Shown here piece by piece: positions 17,054-26,325 of a stretch of DNA of 64,000 bases. Each line of letters starts with the position of its first letter. Within the stretch, counting starts at the first letter, position 1. Below the pieces are notes generated by a model, which was not told the origin of the DNA, did not search any database, and was given only the letters and a program-made list of their open reading frames with translations. Made by a program: the position numbers and the translations under genes. The stretch is taken from contig NZ_CP013188.1 of assembly GCF_001444405.1 (NCBI RefSeq), positions 496,001 to 560,000 on the forward strand. Reading direction: 5' to 3'. The DNA comes from Pseudoalteromonas phenolica. GTDB taxonomy: Bacteria > Pseudomonadota > Gammaproteobacteria > Enterobacterales > Alteromonadaceae.

Positions 17054-19456
17054 ATGAAAACGATAAGCCACGGGTGGCACAGTGCTAAACGCATGACTTA
17101 CTCACTCGTCACGGGCGGTGTGATGATGTTAGGTGCGACACAAGTTGCAGCAAACACGCAATATGTAGACCCATTTATTGGTACTGGCGGCGACGGCCAT
17201 ACTTTTCCAGGTGCAGTTGTACCTTTTGGTATGGTGCAATTGAGCCCAGATACCGACTCAGTATTTAGAGGTATTGACCCACAGCCAGAAATTTACAAGC
17301 GTTGTGCAGGCTATCATTATGACGACACCACCATTGTTGGTTTCTCGCATACCCACTTTAGCGGAACGGGTCACTCAGATCTTGGTGATTTACTGATGAT
17401 GCCAATTACAGGTGAAGTGAAGTTAGAACCGGGTAAAGCTGACAACCCAGATGAGGGTTATCGTTCTCGCTTTAGTCATGACAATGAAACGGCAAAGCCG
17501 GGTTATTACCAAGTTTGGCTACAAGACTACAAGGTGAATGCGGAACTGACTGCGACTACTCGTGTGGGCATGCACAAATACACCTTTAAAGAGCATGATA
17601 AAGGCAGCGTGTTAATGGATTTAACGCACAGTATTTATAACTTCAAAAACAAAGTAATTTGGAGTGATGTGCGCGTTATCGACGACCGTACTATCTTAGC
17701 TTATCGTGCGACTAATGGCTGGGCGAACAATCGTCAAATGTACTTTGCCATTGAGTTCTCAAAGCCGTTTAGCGATATCGAGCTGATTAACCTAGACAAC
17801 ACACGTTACCGCTGTAATGGCTGCTTGACCGAAGGTAATGGCAAAAAACCATCGACCATTGTTAACTACAAAATCCCAGAAGCGGCGGGTAAAGCTATTA
17901 AAGTTGTTGCAGACTTTGAAGGTCTAAAAGGCGAGCCACTAATGGTAAAAGTGGGGATTTCAGCAGTAAGTAAATCAAATGCACTTGAAAACTTAAAAAC
18001 AGAAATTCCGCATTGGAACTTCGATAAAGTGGTTAAGCAAGCAGATGAAACATGGCACAAATCACTTGATAAATTTGAAGTAGAAGGCTCGCTGTCTGAA
18101 AAGCGTCAGTTCTTCACATCGGTTTATCACGCACTACAAGCACCGAGTGTATATCAAGACGTAAACGGTCAATATCGTGGTGTTGATGGTGAAATTCACC
18201 AAGCGAAAGATCACACGCACTACACGCTATTCTCGCTATGGGACACATATCGTGCACTGCATCCATTATTGACTTACATTGAGCCTGACAAAGTATCTGA
18301 TATGATCTCTTCAATGCTTGATCATTATCAGCAGAGCCATGACAAAATGTTACCTATCTGGTCGTTCCAAGCCCATGAAACGTGGACGATGATCGGTTAT
18401 CACGCGGTATCCGTCATTGCTGATGCGTATCTAAAAGGCATTCGTGATTTCGACGTTGAGCTGGCTAAAAAAGCCATGATCGATACTGCAAACCACCCGC
18501 ATTACGATGCCATCCCTGAGTACAAACAATATGGCTATGTACCGTTAGACGTGCTACCTGAGTCAACGTCTATCACTTTAGAGTATGCGTATGATGACTA
18601 TACGATTGGTCAATTCTTCACGGCGCTTGGTGATAAGAAAACAGCGGCTGAATACTACGAGCGTGCAACATACTATAAAAACGTGTTCGACCCAGAAGTA
18701 CGCTTTATGCGTGGTCGCATGAAAGATGGTTCATGGAATCCAGACTTTGATCCGCAAGAAGCAAAATACATGGGTGCTTTCACCGAAGGTAACAGCTACC
18801 AGTACAGCTTCTATGTACCACAAGACGTGCACGGTTTAATTAAGCTAAAAGGTGGTGACAAGAAATTTGTTGAGCGTCTTGATGAGTTATTTGAAACTGA
18901 GCTGTCGTACGAAAAAATCAAAGAGCACGAAGACATTGCTGGTCTAATTGGTCAATACGCTCACGGTAATGAGCCAAGCCATCATATTGCCTACCTTTAT
19001 AATTATGCGGGCGAGCCTTGGCGTACTCAGGCACGTATTCGTCAAATCATGGATACGCTGTCTTCAGATAAGCCAGATGGTCTTGCGGGTAACGACGATG
19101 TTGGCCAAATGTCGGCGTGGTATATCTTCTCGGCAATGGGCTTCTACCCAGTATCACCGGGCGATTTAACTTATGCATTAGGTGCACCACAATTACCTAA
19201 AATTTCTTTAGCATTGGCAAATAACAAGCGATTCACTGTGGTTGCAAAAGGCCTGTCTAAGAAGAATAAATTTGTAAAAGAAGTACGCTTAAACGGCAAA
19301 AAACTTGAGCGCAGCTATATCACTCATGATGACATCATGGGCGGTGGCAAGCTTGAATTCACTATGTCGGCTAAGCCTAACAAGTCATTTGGTCAATCAC
19401 TGTCGGCACGTCCGCCGTCAATGAGTAACCCAGTGAACAACAACTTCTTAAAATAA
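17054..19456 (+). CDS. GH92 alpha-mannosidase 1 (periplasmic/secreted)
   Basis: An 800-residue glycoside hydrolase family 92 enzyme, a calcium-dependent exo-alpha-mannosidase family. GH92 landmarks are YVDPFIGTGGDGHTFPGA near the mature N terminus, VVPFGMVQLSPDT, the catalytic-domain segment AHETWTMIGYHA, and NDDVGQMSAWYIFSAMGFYP near the end. I place the start at the ATG at 17054, which follows AAAGAGG and begins a signal peptide ending TQVAANT. An upstream in-frame ATG at 16949 lies inside the palindromic repeat and would add 35 atypical residues. It opens a five-gene operon. Linkage specificity (alpha-1,2, -1,3 or other) cannot be read from sequence. Confidence 0.93.
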   Translation: MKTISHGWHSAKRMTYSLVTGGVMMLGATQVAANTQYVDPFIGTGGDGHTFPGAVVPFGMVQLSPDTDSVFRGIDPQPEIYKRCAGYHYDDTTIVGFSHTHFSGTGHSDLGDLLMMPITGEVKLEPGKADNPDEGYRSRFSHDNETAKPGYYQVWLQDYKVNAELTATTRVGMHKYTFKEHDKGSVLMDLTHSIYNFKNKVIWSDVRVIDDRTILAYRATNGWANNRQMYFAIEFSKPFSDIELINLDNTRYRCNGCLTEGNGKKPSTIVNYKIPEAAGKAIKVVADFEGLKGEPLMVKVGISAVSKSNALENLKTEIPHWNFDKVVKQADETWHKSLDKFEVEGSLSEKRQFFTSVYHALQAPSVYQDVNGQYRGVDGEIHQAKDHTHYTLFSLWDTYRALHPLLTYIEPDKVSDMISSMLDHYQQSHDKMLPIWSFQAHETWTMIGYHAVSVIADAYLKGIRDFDVELAKKAMIDTANHPHYDAIPEYKQYGYVPLDVLPESTSITLEYAYDDYTIGQFFTALGDKKTAAEYYERATYYKNVFDPEVRFMRGRMKDGSWNPDFDPQEAKYMGAFTEGNSYQYSFYVPQDVHGLIKLKGGDKKFVERLDELFETELSYEKIKEHEDIAGLIGQYAHGNEPSHHIAYLYNYAGEPWRTQARIRQIMDTLSSDKPDGLAGNDDVGQMSAWYIFSAMGFYPVSPGDLTYALGAPQLPKISLALANNKRFTVVAKGLSKKNKFVKEVRLNGKKLERSYITHDDIMGGGKLEFTMSAKPNKSFGQSLSARPPSMSNPVNNNFLK

Positions 19457-19467
19457 GAGACAGAAGC

Positions 19468-22008
19468 ATGAAAAAGACATTCTCTCGTTCATTGCTTCTT
19501 GTTACGCCTGCGGTTTCGCTGAGCCTTGTGCTTAGCGGCTGCGGCGATAACCGCAATGAAGATGCACAAGCAAAGCCTGCTGAGCAAGCAAACAGCAAAG
19601 CCGTTGCTTATGTGCAAGATCCAGCCAGTTTTGTAAATCCATTTATTGGTACCAAAGGGCCATTTAACCATCGTCAAGCGGCGAACGTGGTGCCGGGTGC
19701 GGTGCAGCCATTTGGTATGTTCAACTTTGGCCCTGAGCATGCTTACACCGAAGCGTTAATGAAAGAAAGCGAAGGGATCAGCAAGCGCATCAATGAAGAC
19801 AACGTGCGTATTCCAGTCTCACCAGGTGGCTATAACTGGCAAGCGACGCGCTTAAAGGGTTTTTCTTTTACCCGTTTGTCGGGCACAGGGTGTTTAGGTG
19901 CGTCAGGCGATGTGCCAGTTTTGCCGTTTAATCAAGCCATTAAACACTCTCCTGCGACTGATAAAATTAACGCCTATTATGGCGCGAACTTTAGCCACGA
20001 TGATGAAACTGCCATTCCGGGTTATTACCAAGTAGGTCTAGATTCTGGCATTGATGTACGTTTATCAGCAACCGATCGTACTGGTATTGCCGAATTTACC
20101 TTTGACTCGCCAGAGCAAGCGAAGCTTATTTTTAGAACGGCTTATTCTCAGCTGGGCAGTGGTGATGCGTTTACCCAAGTGGATTTAGAAAAAGGTGAGG
20201 TGAGTGGCTATGTCACCAGTGGTAACTTTTGCGGTTACTTAGGCGAATATAACCGTCGTGATTATTACACGCTACACTTTGTTGCGAAGATTGATGCGCC
20301 GATCACGGGCAGCGGTGCGTATGTTGATGACAAGGTAGCAGCCAATGCGACTTCTAGCCAAGGCGGTATGGGCTATGGTGAAACCGGTGTGCCAGAGTGG
20401 GGCAAAGGCTCAGGTCTATGGGTCGATTTAGACGTTAAAGCAAAACAACCTGTCACAATGCGTGTGGGTATTTCTTACGTAAGCCTAGACAATGCCCGTG
20501 AGAATCTTGCCAAAGAACAAGCTCAACAAAGCTTTGCGCAAATAAAAGACAAAGCCTATGCGGGTTGGAATGATGCGCTCAGTCGCGTGAAAGTGAAGTC
20601 TGACGATAAAGACTTACTGACGACTTTCTATACGGCCTTATTCCACAGCCAATTCCACCCAAATATTTTCAGTGATGTGAACGGCGAGTATCGAGGTTTT
20701 GATCAACAAATTCATACGATCACTGACAAGCAAACGGCGCAGTATGCGAACTTCTCAGGCTGGGATGTGTATCGTTCACAACTGCAGCTAGTGAGCTTAA
20801 CACACCCGCAAGTTGCCAGTGATATCGCTCAGTCGCTATTCAATCAAGCCAATCAGTTTAATGGTATTTGGGACAGATGGACGCACAACAATGGCCCAAC
20901 AGGGGTAATGAGTGGCGACCCATCAGCGATTGCCATTGCCAACTTTGTGGCATTTGGCGCGGATAAGTTTGATATCGAGGGCGCGTACGAGTCTTTATAC
21001 AAAGCCTCAACAGTGCCAACAGAGTACGATTTATCAGACGTAGGCTGCCCTGTGTTTTGTCGTGGCCAAAAACCGTCTTTAGATGAGTGGCTAACGCTGA
21101 ATTACTTATCTGATCAATCTAATTCGTGGGAAGGGGCGAGCGAAACCTTAGAGCAAGTTTCTGCCGATTTTGCCATGTCACAATTTGCAGCGCGCTTAGG
21201 TAAAGACGCACACAGTACTGAAATGCTTACGCGTTCAGGTTATTGGAAAAACCTTTATAACCCTAAAGCGACCGCAGAGCTTGGCTATATTCAAGGCCGT
21301 AATAAAGATGGTAGCTGGAAAGAAGAGTTTGACCCATTCAGTGGCCACTTATTTGTCGAAGGTAGCCCGGCTCAGTATTTATGGATGTTACCGTTTGATG
21401 GCCAAGGGCTAAGCCAAATATTAGGTGGTGATGAGGTGATGTCTGAGCGTTTAGATTCACATTTCCGTAAACCTGATGGTACTTGGGTGTTATACCGTGA
21501 CTCAGCGCAATATGCAGACGTATCAAATCAACCGTCAATTGCCACGCCTTGGATGTATTTATACACAGGCGATGCGTATAAAACGCAGCAAACGGTGCGT
21601 GAGACCATGAAGCAACTTTGGCATAACTCAGTGTCAGGTATTCCAGGGCAAGACGATTTAGGTCAGATGTCATCTTGGTATGTGTTCTCGGCATTAGGCA
21701 TGTATCCGTTCTACCCAGGTCGTGCAGACATGGTGTTATCAAGCCCGGCATTTGAACAGGCACAAATTGGTAACCTAACCATTCAAGCGCCTGCTGCAAG
21801 CGCCGAACACATTTATATTAAAGGGCTAAAAATCAATGGTAAAGACACGCTGAATAGCTGGATTGACGAATCATATATTCGTACCCCGCAGCGTCTAGAG
21901 TTTACTTTAGATACTAAGCCTAACACTGCGTTCGGTGGTGCACTTGAGCATCGTCCACCATCTTATTCTGTTGCCGCTCCTTCGTTAGCAACGTCTGAGG
22001 CGAATTAA
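19468..22008 (+). CDS. GH92 alpha-mannosidase 2 (lipoprotein)
   Basis: An 846-residue GH92 family enzyme with lipoprotein signal LVLSGC, so membrane-anchored. Family landmarks: FVNPFIGTKGPFN, NVVPGAVQPFGMFNFGPE, FSFTRLSGTGC, and the C-terminal QDDLGQMSSWYVFSALGMYP. It is clearly diverged from the first GH92 (for example the N-terminal GTKGPFNHRQAANVV in place of GTGGDGHTF), which suggests a different linkage preference, so the two could work in sequence on branched mannans or N-glycans. It starts 11 bases after the first GH92 gene and 2 bases before the permease gene. Confidence 0.93.
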   Translation: MKKTFSRSLLLVTPAVSLSLVLSGCGDNRNEDAQAKPAEQANSKAVAYVQDPASFVNPFIGTKGPFNHRQAANVVPGAVQPFGMFNFGPEHAYTEALMKESEGISKRINEDNVRIPVSPGGYNWQATRLKGFSFTRLSGTGCLGASGDVPVLPFNQAIKHSPATDKINAYYGANFSHDDETAIPGYYQVGLDSGIDVRLSATDRTGIAEFTFDSPEQAKLIFRTAYSQLGSGDAFTQVDLEKGEVSGYVTSGNFCGYLGEYNRRDYYTLHFVAKIDAPITGSGAYVDDKVAANATSSQGGMGYGETGVPEWGKGSGLWVDLDVKAKQPVTMRVGISYVSLDNARENLAKEQAQQSFAQIKDKAYAGWNDALSRVKVKSDDKDLLTTFYTALFHSQFHPNIFSDVNGEYRGFDQQIHTITDKQTAQYANFSGWDVYRSQLQLVSLTHPQVASDIAQSLFNQANQFNGIWDRWTHNNGPTGVMSGDPSAIAIANFVAFGADKFDIEGAYESLYKASTVPTEYDLSDVGCPVFCRGQKPSLDEWLTLNYLSDQSNSWEGASETLEQVSADFAMSQFAARLGKDAHSTEMLTRSGYWKNLYNPKATAELGYIQGRNKDGSWKEEFDPFSGHLFVEGSPAQYLWMLPFDGQGLSQILGGDEVMSERLDSHFRKPDGTWVLYRDSAQYADVSNQPSIATPWMYLYTGDAYKTQQTVRETMKQLWHNSVSGIPGQDDLGQMSSWYVFSALGMYPFYPGRADMVLSSPAFEQAQIGNLTIQAPAASAEHIYIKGLKINGKDTLNSWIDESYIRTPQRLEFTLDTKPNTAFGGALEHRPPSYSVAAPSLATSEAN

Positions 22009-22010
22009 TC

Positions 22011-23219
22011 ATGGCAAAACAAATTAATCAAAAAATGGCGTTTTATGCCATGACCAGTTTGTTTTTTATCTGGGGTTTTATTACCGCGTTAAACGACATT
22101 CTGATCCCATTCTTAAAAGCAGAATTTTCACTGAGCTATACCCAAGCTATGTTGGTACAGTTCTGTTTCTTCGGCGCTTACTTTCTAGTGTCGCCATTGG
22201 CTGGTCGTGTGGTAGCGAAATTTGGTTATCGCAATGGCGTGTTCATTGGCTTATCAACATTAGCTCTGGGCTGCTTGCTGTTTATTCCTGCAGCAAGCGT
22301 GAAAGAGTACGCGTTGTTCTTAGGCGCACTCTTTGTACTTGCAGGCGGTATTACCGTGCTGCAAGTCTCTGCAAACCCATATGTTAATTGCTTGGGTGAA
22401 CCACAGCATGCGGCTAGTCGCTTGAATTTGGCGCAGGCGATTAACTCGCTGGGTCATACGGCAGGGCCACTGTTTGGTACCTTCTTTATTCTTTCAGCAA
22501 CCAGCAGCACTGCTGGTGCCGAGCAAGTGCAATTACCTTATTTCTTAATTGCACTGGCAGCCATTACGGTAGCTTGCTCGTTCAAGTTTATCGAATTGCC
22601 TAAGCTGGATTTTGAACAGCAAAAAGACGTGGAAGTGAGCGGCTCAATTTGGCAGCAAAAGCACCTTGTCATGGGCGCACTGGGTATCTTCTTATACGTG
22701 GGTGCTGAAGTGTCTATCGGTGGCTTCTTAGTGAACTACTTCGAGCGTCCTGAAATTGGTGGTCTGACAACAAAGCAAGCAGGAAACATGGTGGCTTACT
22801 ATTGGGGCGGCGCGATGATAGGTCGTTTTATCGGCTCAATCTTAATGCGTAAATATGCGCCTAGCTTGGTATTAGCTTTAAATGCAGTGATGGCGGTGGT
22901 GCTATTGATGGTCACAGTGTTTAGTACCGGCAAGCTTGCAATGTGGAGCGTATTAGCGGTTGGTTTCTTTAACTCAATCATGTTCCCAACGATTTTCAGT
23001 TTAGCAATTCGTGGTTTAGGCCAGCTAACAGCCAAGGGCTCGGGCTTATTATGCCAAGCCATCGTTGGCGGTGCGGTTTTCCCACTGCTTCAAGCGGTTG
23101 TCGCTGATAAGTTCTCTGTACAACTGAGCTTTTTAGTGCCTGTATTCGCTTATGTCTACATCCTATTTTTTGCTATGAGCCAATATAAGGGTCGAGCGCA
23201 AGAGGTAAGTGCAGCATGA
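22011..23219 (+). CDS. FucP/GluP-type MFS sugar:proton symporter
   Basis: A 402-residue inner-membrane transporter with about 12 hydrophobic segments. The N-terminal MTSLFFIWGFITALNDILIP is the signature of the FucP/GluP/NagP subfamily of sugar symporters, and LQVSANPYVNCLGEP is the second typical motif. By position (start 2 bases after GH92-2, ATGA overlap with the kinase) it should import the mannose released by the GH92 enzymes. Substrate is inferred from context only. Confidence 0.92.
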   Translation: MAKQINQKMAFYAMTSLFFIWGFITALNDILIPFLKAEFSLSYTQAMLVQFCFFGAYFLVSPLAGRVVAKFGYRNGVFIGLSTLALGCLLFIPAASVKEYALFLGALFVLAGGITVLQVSANPYVNCLGEPQHAASRLNLAQAINSLGHTAGPLFGTFFILSATSSTAGAEQVQLPYFLIALAAITVACSFKFIELPKLDFEQQKDVEVSGSIWQQKHLVMGALGIFLYVGAEVSIGGFLVNYFERPEIGGLTTKQAGNMVAYYWGGAMIGRFIGSILMRKYAPSLVLALNAVMAVVLLMVTVFSTGKLAMWSVLAVGFFNSIMFPTIFSLAIRGLGQLTAKGSGLLCQAIVGGAVFPLLQAVVADKFSVQLSFLVPVFAYVYILFFAMSQYKGRAQEVSAA

Positions 23220-24214
23220 GCGGAGTGTTATGTTATGGCGAAGCGCTGATCGATTTTTTACAGTTTCAAAGTCAAGAACAAGATGGCTTAACCATTAACG
23301 ATTATCGACAATTTCCCGGTGGTGCGCCTGCCAATGCTGCGGTGGCTTTGGCCAAACTTGGTGGGCGGGCGCAATTTGCCGGGCAAGTGGGGAGCGATCA
23401 GTTTGGTGAGTTTTTAATTCACAGCCTTACGCATTACGGTGTTGATACTCAGTTTACTTTAAAGCACGAGACTGCACCGACGCCTCTGGCCTTTGTGCAT
23501 CTAGACGCAAGTGGTGACAGAAGCTTTACCTTTATGCGAAAAGATAGCGCTGACCTTTTGCTCACACCCGAGCAAGTCACTGAGGCGTGGTTTGCAAATA
23601 ACCGAATTGTGCATTTATGTAGTAATACTTTGACTGAGTCAGGTGCTGCGGTAACCACGCAAACTGTGCTTGAACAAGCAAAAGCGTTGAACTTACAGGT
23701 ATGTTTTGATGTGAACCTGCGCGCCAACCTTTGGAAAGATCAGCACATTGATATTGCGTTGGTGAACCATTTGGTGAAACAAGCCGATATCGTCAAGTTT
23801 GCCAAAGAAGAGTTTGAGCTGTTATCTCAAGGTAACCCTGAGCAGTATTTATCTGATTGTTTAGCAGCAAATTGTCAGCTTATTTTGATCACTAATGGCG
23901 GTGATGAGATTGAGTATGTGAGCACACAATTCCGCGGTTTTGTGACTCCAGCGAAAACGCAGGTAGTTGATACCACAGCAGGTGGCGATGGATTTATTGG
24001 CGCGATTTTATACTTGCTCAGCGAAACCATCCAACTTGAAAGCTTATTGCATAGCGAAGCACAAATTCAAGCCGCTGTGGCTTTTGCCAGTTGCGCAGGC
24101 GCCATTGCTGTTTCTACGCAAGGTGCTTTTCCTGCATTGCCAAGCTTCACACAAGTCAGCGATTTATTTAACGAACAATTTAGTGGCACATACGATGCTG
24201 CCTTTTTAGAGTAA
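23216..24214 (+). CDS. PfkB-family sugar kinase (probable fructokinase/mannokinase)
   Basis: A 332-residue ribokinase/PfkB-family kinase. PfkB signature 1 is FPGGAPANAAVALAKLGG (about 33-50), and signature 2 with the catalytic Asp is VVDTTAGGDGFIGAIL (about 250-265). The start overlaps the permease stop (ATGA). Next to an AGE-type isomerase, the simplest reading is phosphorylation of fructose made from mannose, giving fructose-6-phosphate for glycolysis; direct mannose phosphorylation is possible. The typical SGDAF of fructokinases reads AGGDGF here, still with the Asp base. Confidence 0.9.
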   Translation: MSGVLCYGEALIDFLQFQSQEQDGLTINDYRQFPGGAPANAAVALAKLGGRAQFAGQVGSDQFGEFLIHSLTHYGVDTQFTLKHETAPTPLAFVHLDASGDRSFTFMRKDSADLLLTPEQVTEAWFANNRIVHLCSNTLTESGAAVTTQTVLEQAKALNLQVCFDVNLRANLWKDQHIDIALVNHLVKQADIVKFAKEEFELLSQGNPEQYLSDCLAANCQLILITNGGDEIEYVSTQFRGFVTPAKTQVVDTTAGGDGFIGAILYLLSETIQLESLLHSEAQIQAAVAFASCAGAIAVSTQGAFPALPSFTQVSDLFNEQFSGTYDAAFLE

Positions 24215-24221
24215 AACACAC

Positions 24222-25418
24222 GTGAATTTTTATAACTCAGAATTTTTAACAACACACAGTCAATCGATCGTCGACTTTTATAAAGACCGTTGTGTCGACA
24301 ACGACCTTGGTGGCTATTTTCAAAACTACTTAGACGATGGCACAACATTTAACAATGGATTTCGCCAGCTTGTCAGTAGCACACGTATGGTTGTGAACTT
24401 TTGTCGTGCGGCAAAGCTGTTAAACAACGACGAATACTTAGCCATTGCAAAGCATGGATTGGACTATGTGGAGCAACAACATTGGCGTGAATCGTCAAAA
24501 GCTTATGCATGGACTTTGCAAGACAACCAACCGCAAGACATGACACAACAAGCCTACGGTTATGCGTTCGTATTGCTGTGTTACGCCCATTGTTATAAAG
24601 CCGGTGTCATTGACTCTGATGCAAAGATAAATGAAACATTCGAATTACTAGAGTCGCGCTTTTGGCAAGCAGAAGAGGGGATCTACGCCGATACCATTTA
24701 TGATGATGGCAGATTGTGTGATTACCGTGGTCAGAACGCCAATATGCATATTTGTGAAGCGTTAATCGCAGCTTATGGTGCGACTCATTCACCTGTATAC
24801 CTTGAAAAAGCACAACATTTGGCCAATCGTTTTTGCTTTGAGCTCTCAGCACAAAGCTTAGGTTTAGTGTACGAGCACTTTACACCTGAGTTAGAACCAG
24901 ATCTTGAATACAACAAAGACGACCCGAAAAACCTATATCGTCCATGGGGTTTCCAGCCTGGTCACCAAACAGAGTGGGCTAAGTTACTGATGCAACTCAA
25001 TGCCTTTGAAGCACGCCCTGAGTTTGTTGAAAAAGCACAATACTTATTTGATGTGGCATACAGCAAAGCATGGGATACCTTTCACGGTGGTTTGGTGTAT
25101 GGTTTTGATACTGAATACCAAACCTGCGACAGCGACAAATACTTCTGGGTACAAGCCGAAAGCTTTGCAGCGGCGGCTATGTTGTTTGGTGAGACTAAAC
25201 AGCCACAGTATCTAGAGCAATACACTGCACTTTGGGATTATTGTTGGCAGCACTTTGTAGATCATGAGTTCGGTGCTTGGTTCAGAGTACTGACTGGTAC
25301 AAATCAAAAATACAGTAATCAAAAGAGTGAAGCGGGTGCTAAATGTGATTACCACACGCTGGGTGCTTGTTTTGATGTGCTGGAGTTTTCTTTTATACCA
25401 ATCCGCTTAAGTAAGTGA
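24222..25418 (+). CDS. AGE-family sugar isomerase (probable D-mannose isomerase)
   Basis: A 398-residue member of the N-acylglucosamine 2-epimerase superfamily with an all-helical barrel. Family landmarks: NGFRQLVSSTRMVVNFCRAA, DYRGQNANMHICEALIAAY, and RPWGFQPGHQTEWAKLLMQL with the conserved His. In this operon the likely reaction is mannose to fructose. The start codon is GTG, with a weak ribosome binding site, 7 bases after the kinase. The last seven residues (IPIRLSK) and the stop are encoded by the left end of a palindromic repeat (from 25395), so the original C terminus may have been replaced. It is the last gene of the operon. Confidence 0.9.
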   Translation: MNFYNSEFLTTHSQSIVDFYKDRCVDNDLGGYFQNYLDDGTTFNNGFRQLVSSTRMVVNFCRAAKLLNNDEYLAIAKHGLDYVEQQHWRESSKAYAWTLQDNQPQDMTQQAYGYAFVLLCYAHCYKAGVIDSDAKINETFELLESRFWQAEEGIYADTIYDDGRLCDYRGQNANMHICEALIAAYGATHSPVYLEKAQHLANRFCFELSAQSLGLVYEHFTPELEPDLEYNKDDPKNLYRPWGFQPGHQTEWAKLLMQLNAFEARPEFVEKAQYLFDVAYSKAWDTFHGGLVYGFDTEYQTCDSDKYFWVQAESFAAAAMLFGETKQPQYLEQYTALWDYCWQHFVDHEFGAWFRVLTGTNQKYSNQKSEAGAKCDYHTLGACFDVLEFSFIPIRLSK

Positions 25419-25556
25419 TCTATTTTGAGGCAAGAAAACCTCGTTGATAGCAAGGCAAATATTTCGTTATTTAGTTGTTCTAAATGAGAAATCTTTAACG
25501 CCGCTATCATCAGGCTTAATCCCTTAAAATGATTAAGTGTTATTGCGGATTGATAT
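25395..25556. repeat. 162-bp palindromic element with ATACCAATCCGC ends
   Basis: Left end ATACCAATCCGC and right end GCGGATTGATAT are inverted copies with one mismatch. Inside, GATAGC/GCTATC and the apex ATTTAG-TTGTT-CTAAAT continue the pairing, so the whole can fold as one hairpin. It overlaps the end of the isomerase gene and probably also works as transcription end for the operon. The ends resemble those of the element at 16728. Confidence 0.7.
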
Positions 25557-25776
25557 TAATTAAAAAAGTAAGACTATTTATCTAAATTCTCCTTGAAATA
25601 GGGTTTTGCGCTTTTGCGTCGTGCAGACTCCTACTCGAAGCATCTTTGCTTTTGATTGCAACATCTTCGGTGTTCATTAAAGGCTTAGGTGCTTTTTTAC
25701 TCTGTTTTACATTCGTGACTTGCACACTAAAACACCATCGGATACCGTGTATATAAAAATAAGCGGGGGGACTATT

Positions 25777-26241
25777 GTGAAATTTTCAGAATTAAAAGTG
25801 TCAGATAAATCACTTATGGGGCTGGTACTCAGTCTGACTGGCTTACTCTTGATAGGACATTTTAGTATCGAAGAGCCCGTATTGCCCGATTATCTCGTGA
25901 TTTGTATGGCAATTTTGTTAGCAGGTCAATGCTATCGTTTTCATCCTAAGTATAAACAAGATAACGCTTTAACCAATCAGATCCGTCGTGATGACGACGT
26001 GCTTAAAATAAAGAATAAATCGTTACACACAGTTATTAGCACTCAAAAAAGCCAAAGTATTAAGATTGCACGTATCTCAAAAGTTACTGTAATTGATGAA
26101 GGGCTTTCCATTATTATTGATGGCAATGGTGCAGGCTTTGATTTTTTCTTGAATGACAATGCCAAAGACATTGCTGAGCATCTTAAAGCCTTGCTATCGC
26201 CACAAGAGCAAGCGAAGATTGAGTTTGAAGTGATTAGTTAA
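25777..26241 (+). CDS. Small membrane protein of unknown function
   Basis: A 154-residue protein if started at the GTG at 25777, which follows a strong GGGGGG purine tract; an earlier TTG at 25720 lacks one. It has two hydrophobic segments (LMGLVLSLTGLLLIGHF and YLVICMAILLAG), then a cytoplasmic C-terminal domain rich in beta-strand pattern (VISTQKSQSIKIARISKVTV). The shape resembles small two-helix proteins with a PH-like domain, but I cannot assign a family. It stands alone and converges with the next gene across a terminator. Confidence 0.65.
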   Translation: MKFSELKVSDKSLMGLVLSLTGLLLIGHFSIEEPVLPDYLVICMAILLAGQCYRFHPKYKQDNALTNQIRRDDDVLKIKNKSLHTVISTQKSQSIKIARISKVTVIDEGLSIIIDGNGAGFDFFLNDNAKDIAEHLKALLSPQEQAKIEFEVIS

Positions 26242-26275
26242 AATTCTTGAGAAACGAAAAACGAAGCTTCAATGT

Positions 26276-26303
26276 AGGCGAGGGTTTACCCCTCGCTTTG
26301 TTA
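26276..26303 (+). terminator. Rho-independent terminator
   Basis: GCGAGGG (26278-26284) pairs with CCCTCGC (26290-26296) and is followed by TTTGTTATTTTT. It separates two convergent genes. Confidence 0.8.
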
Positions 26304-26325
26304 TTTTTATATGGTTGAAAACAGC

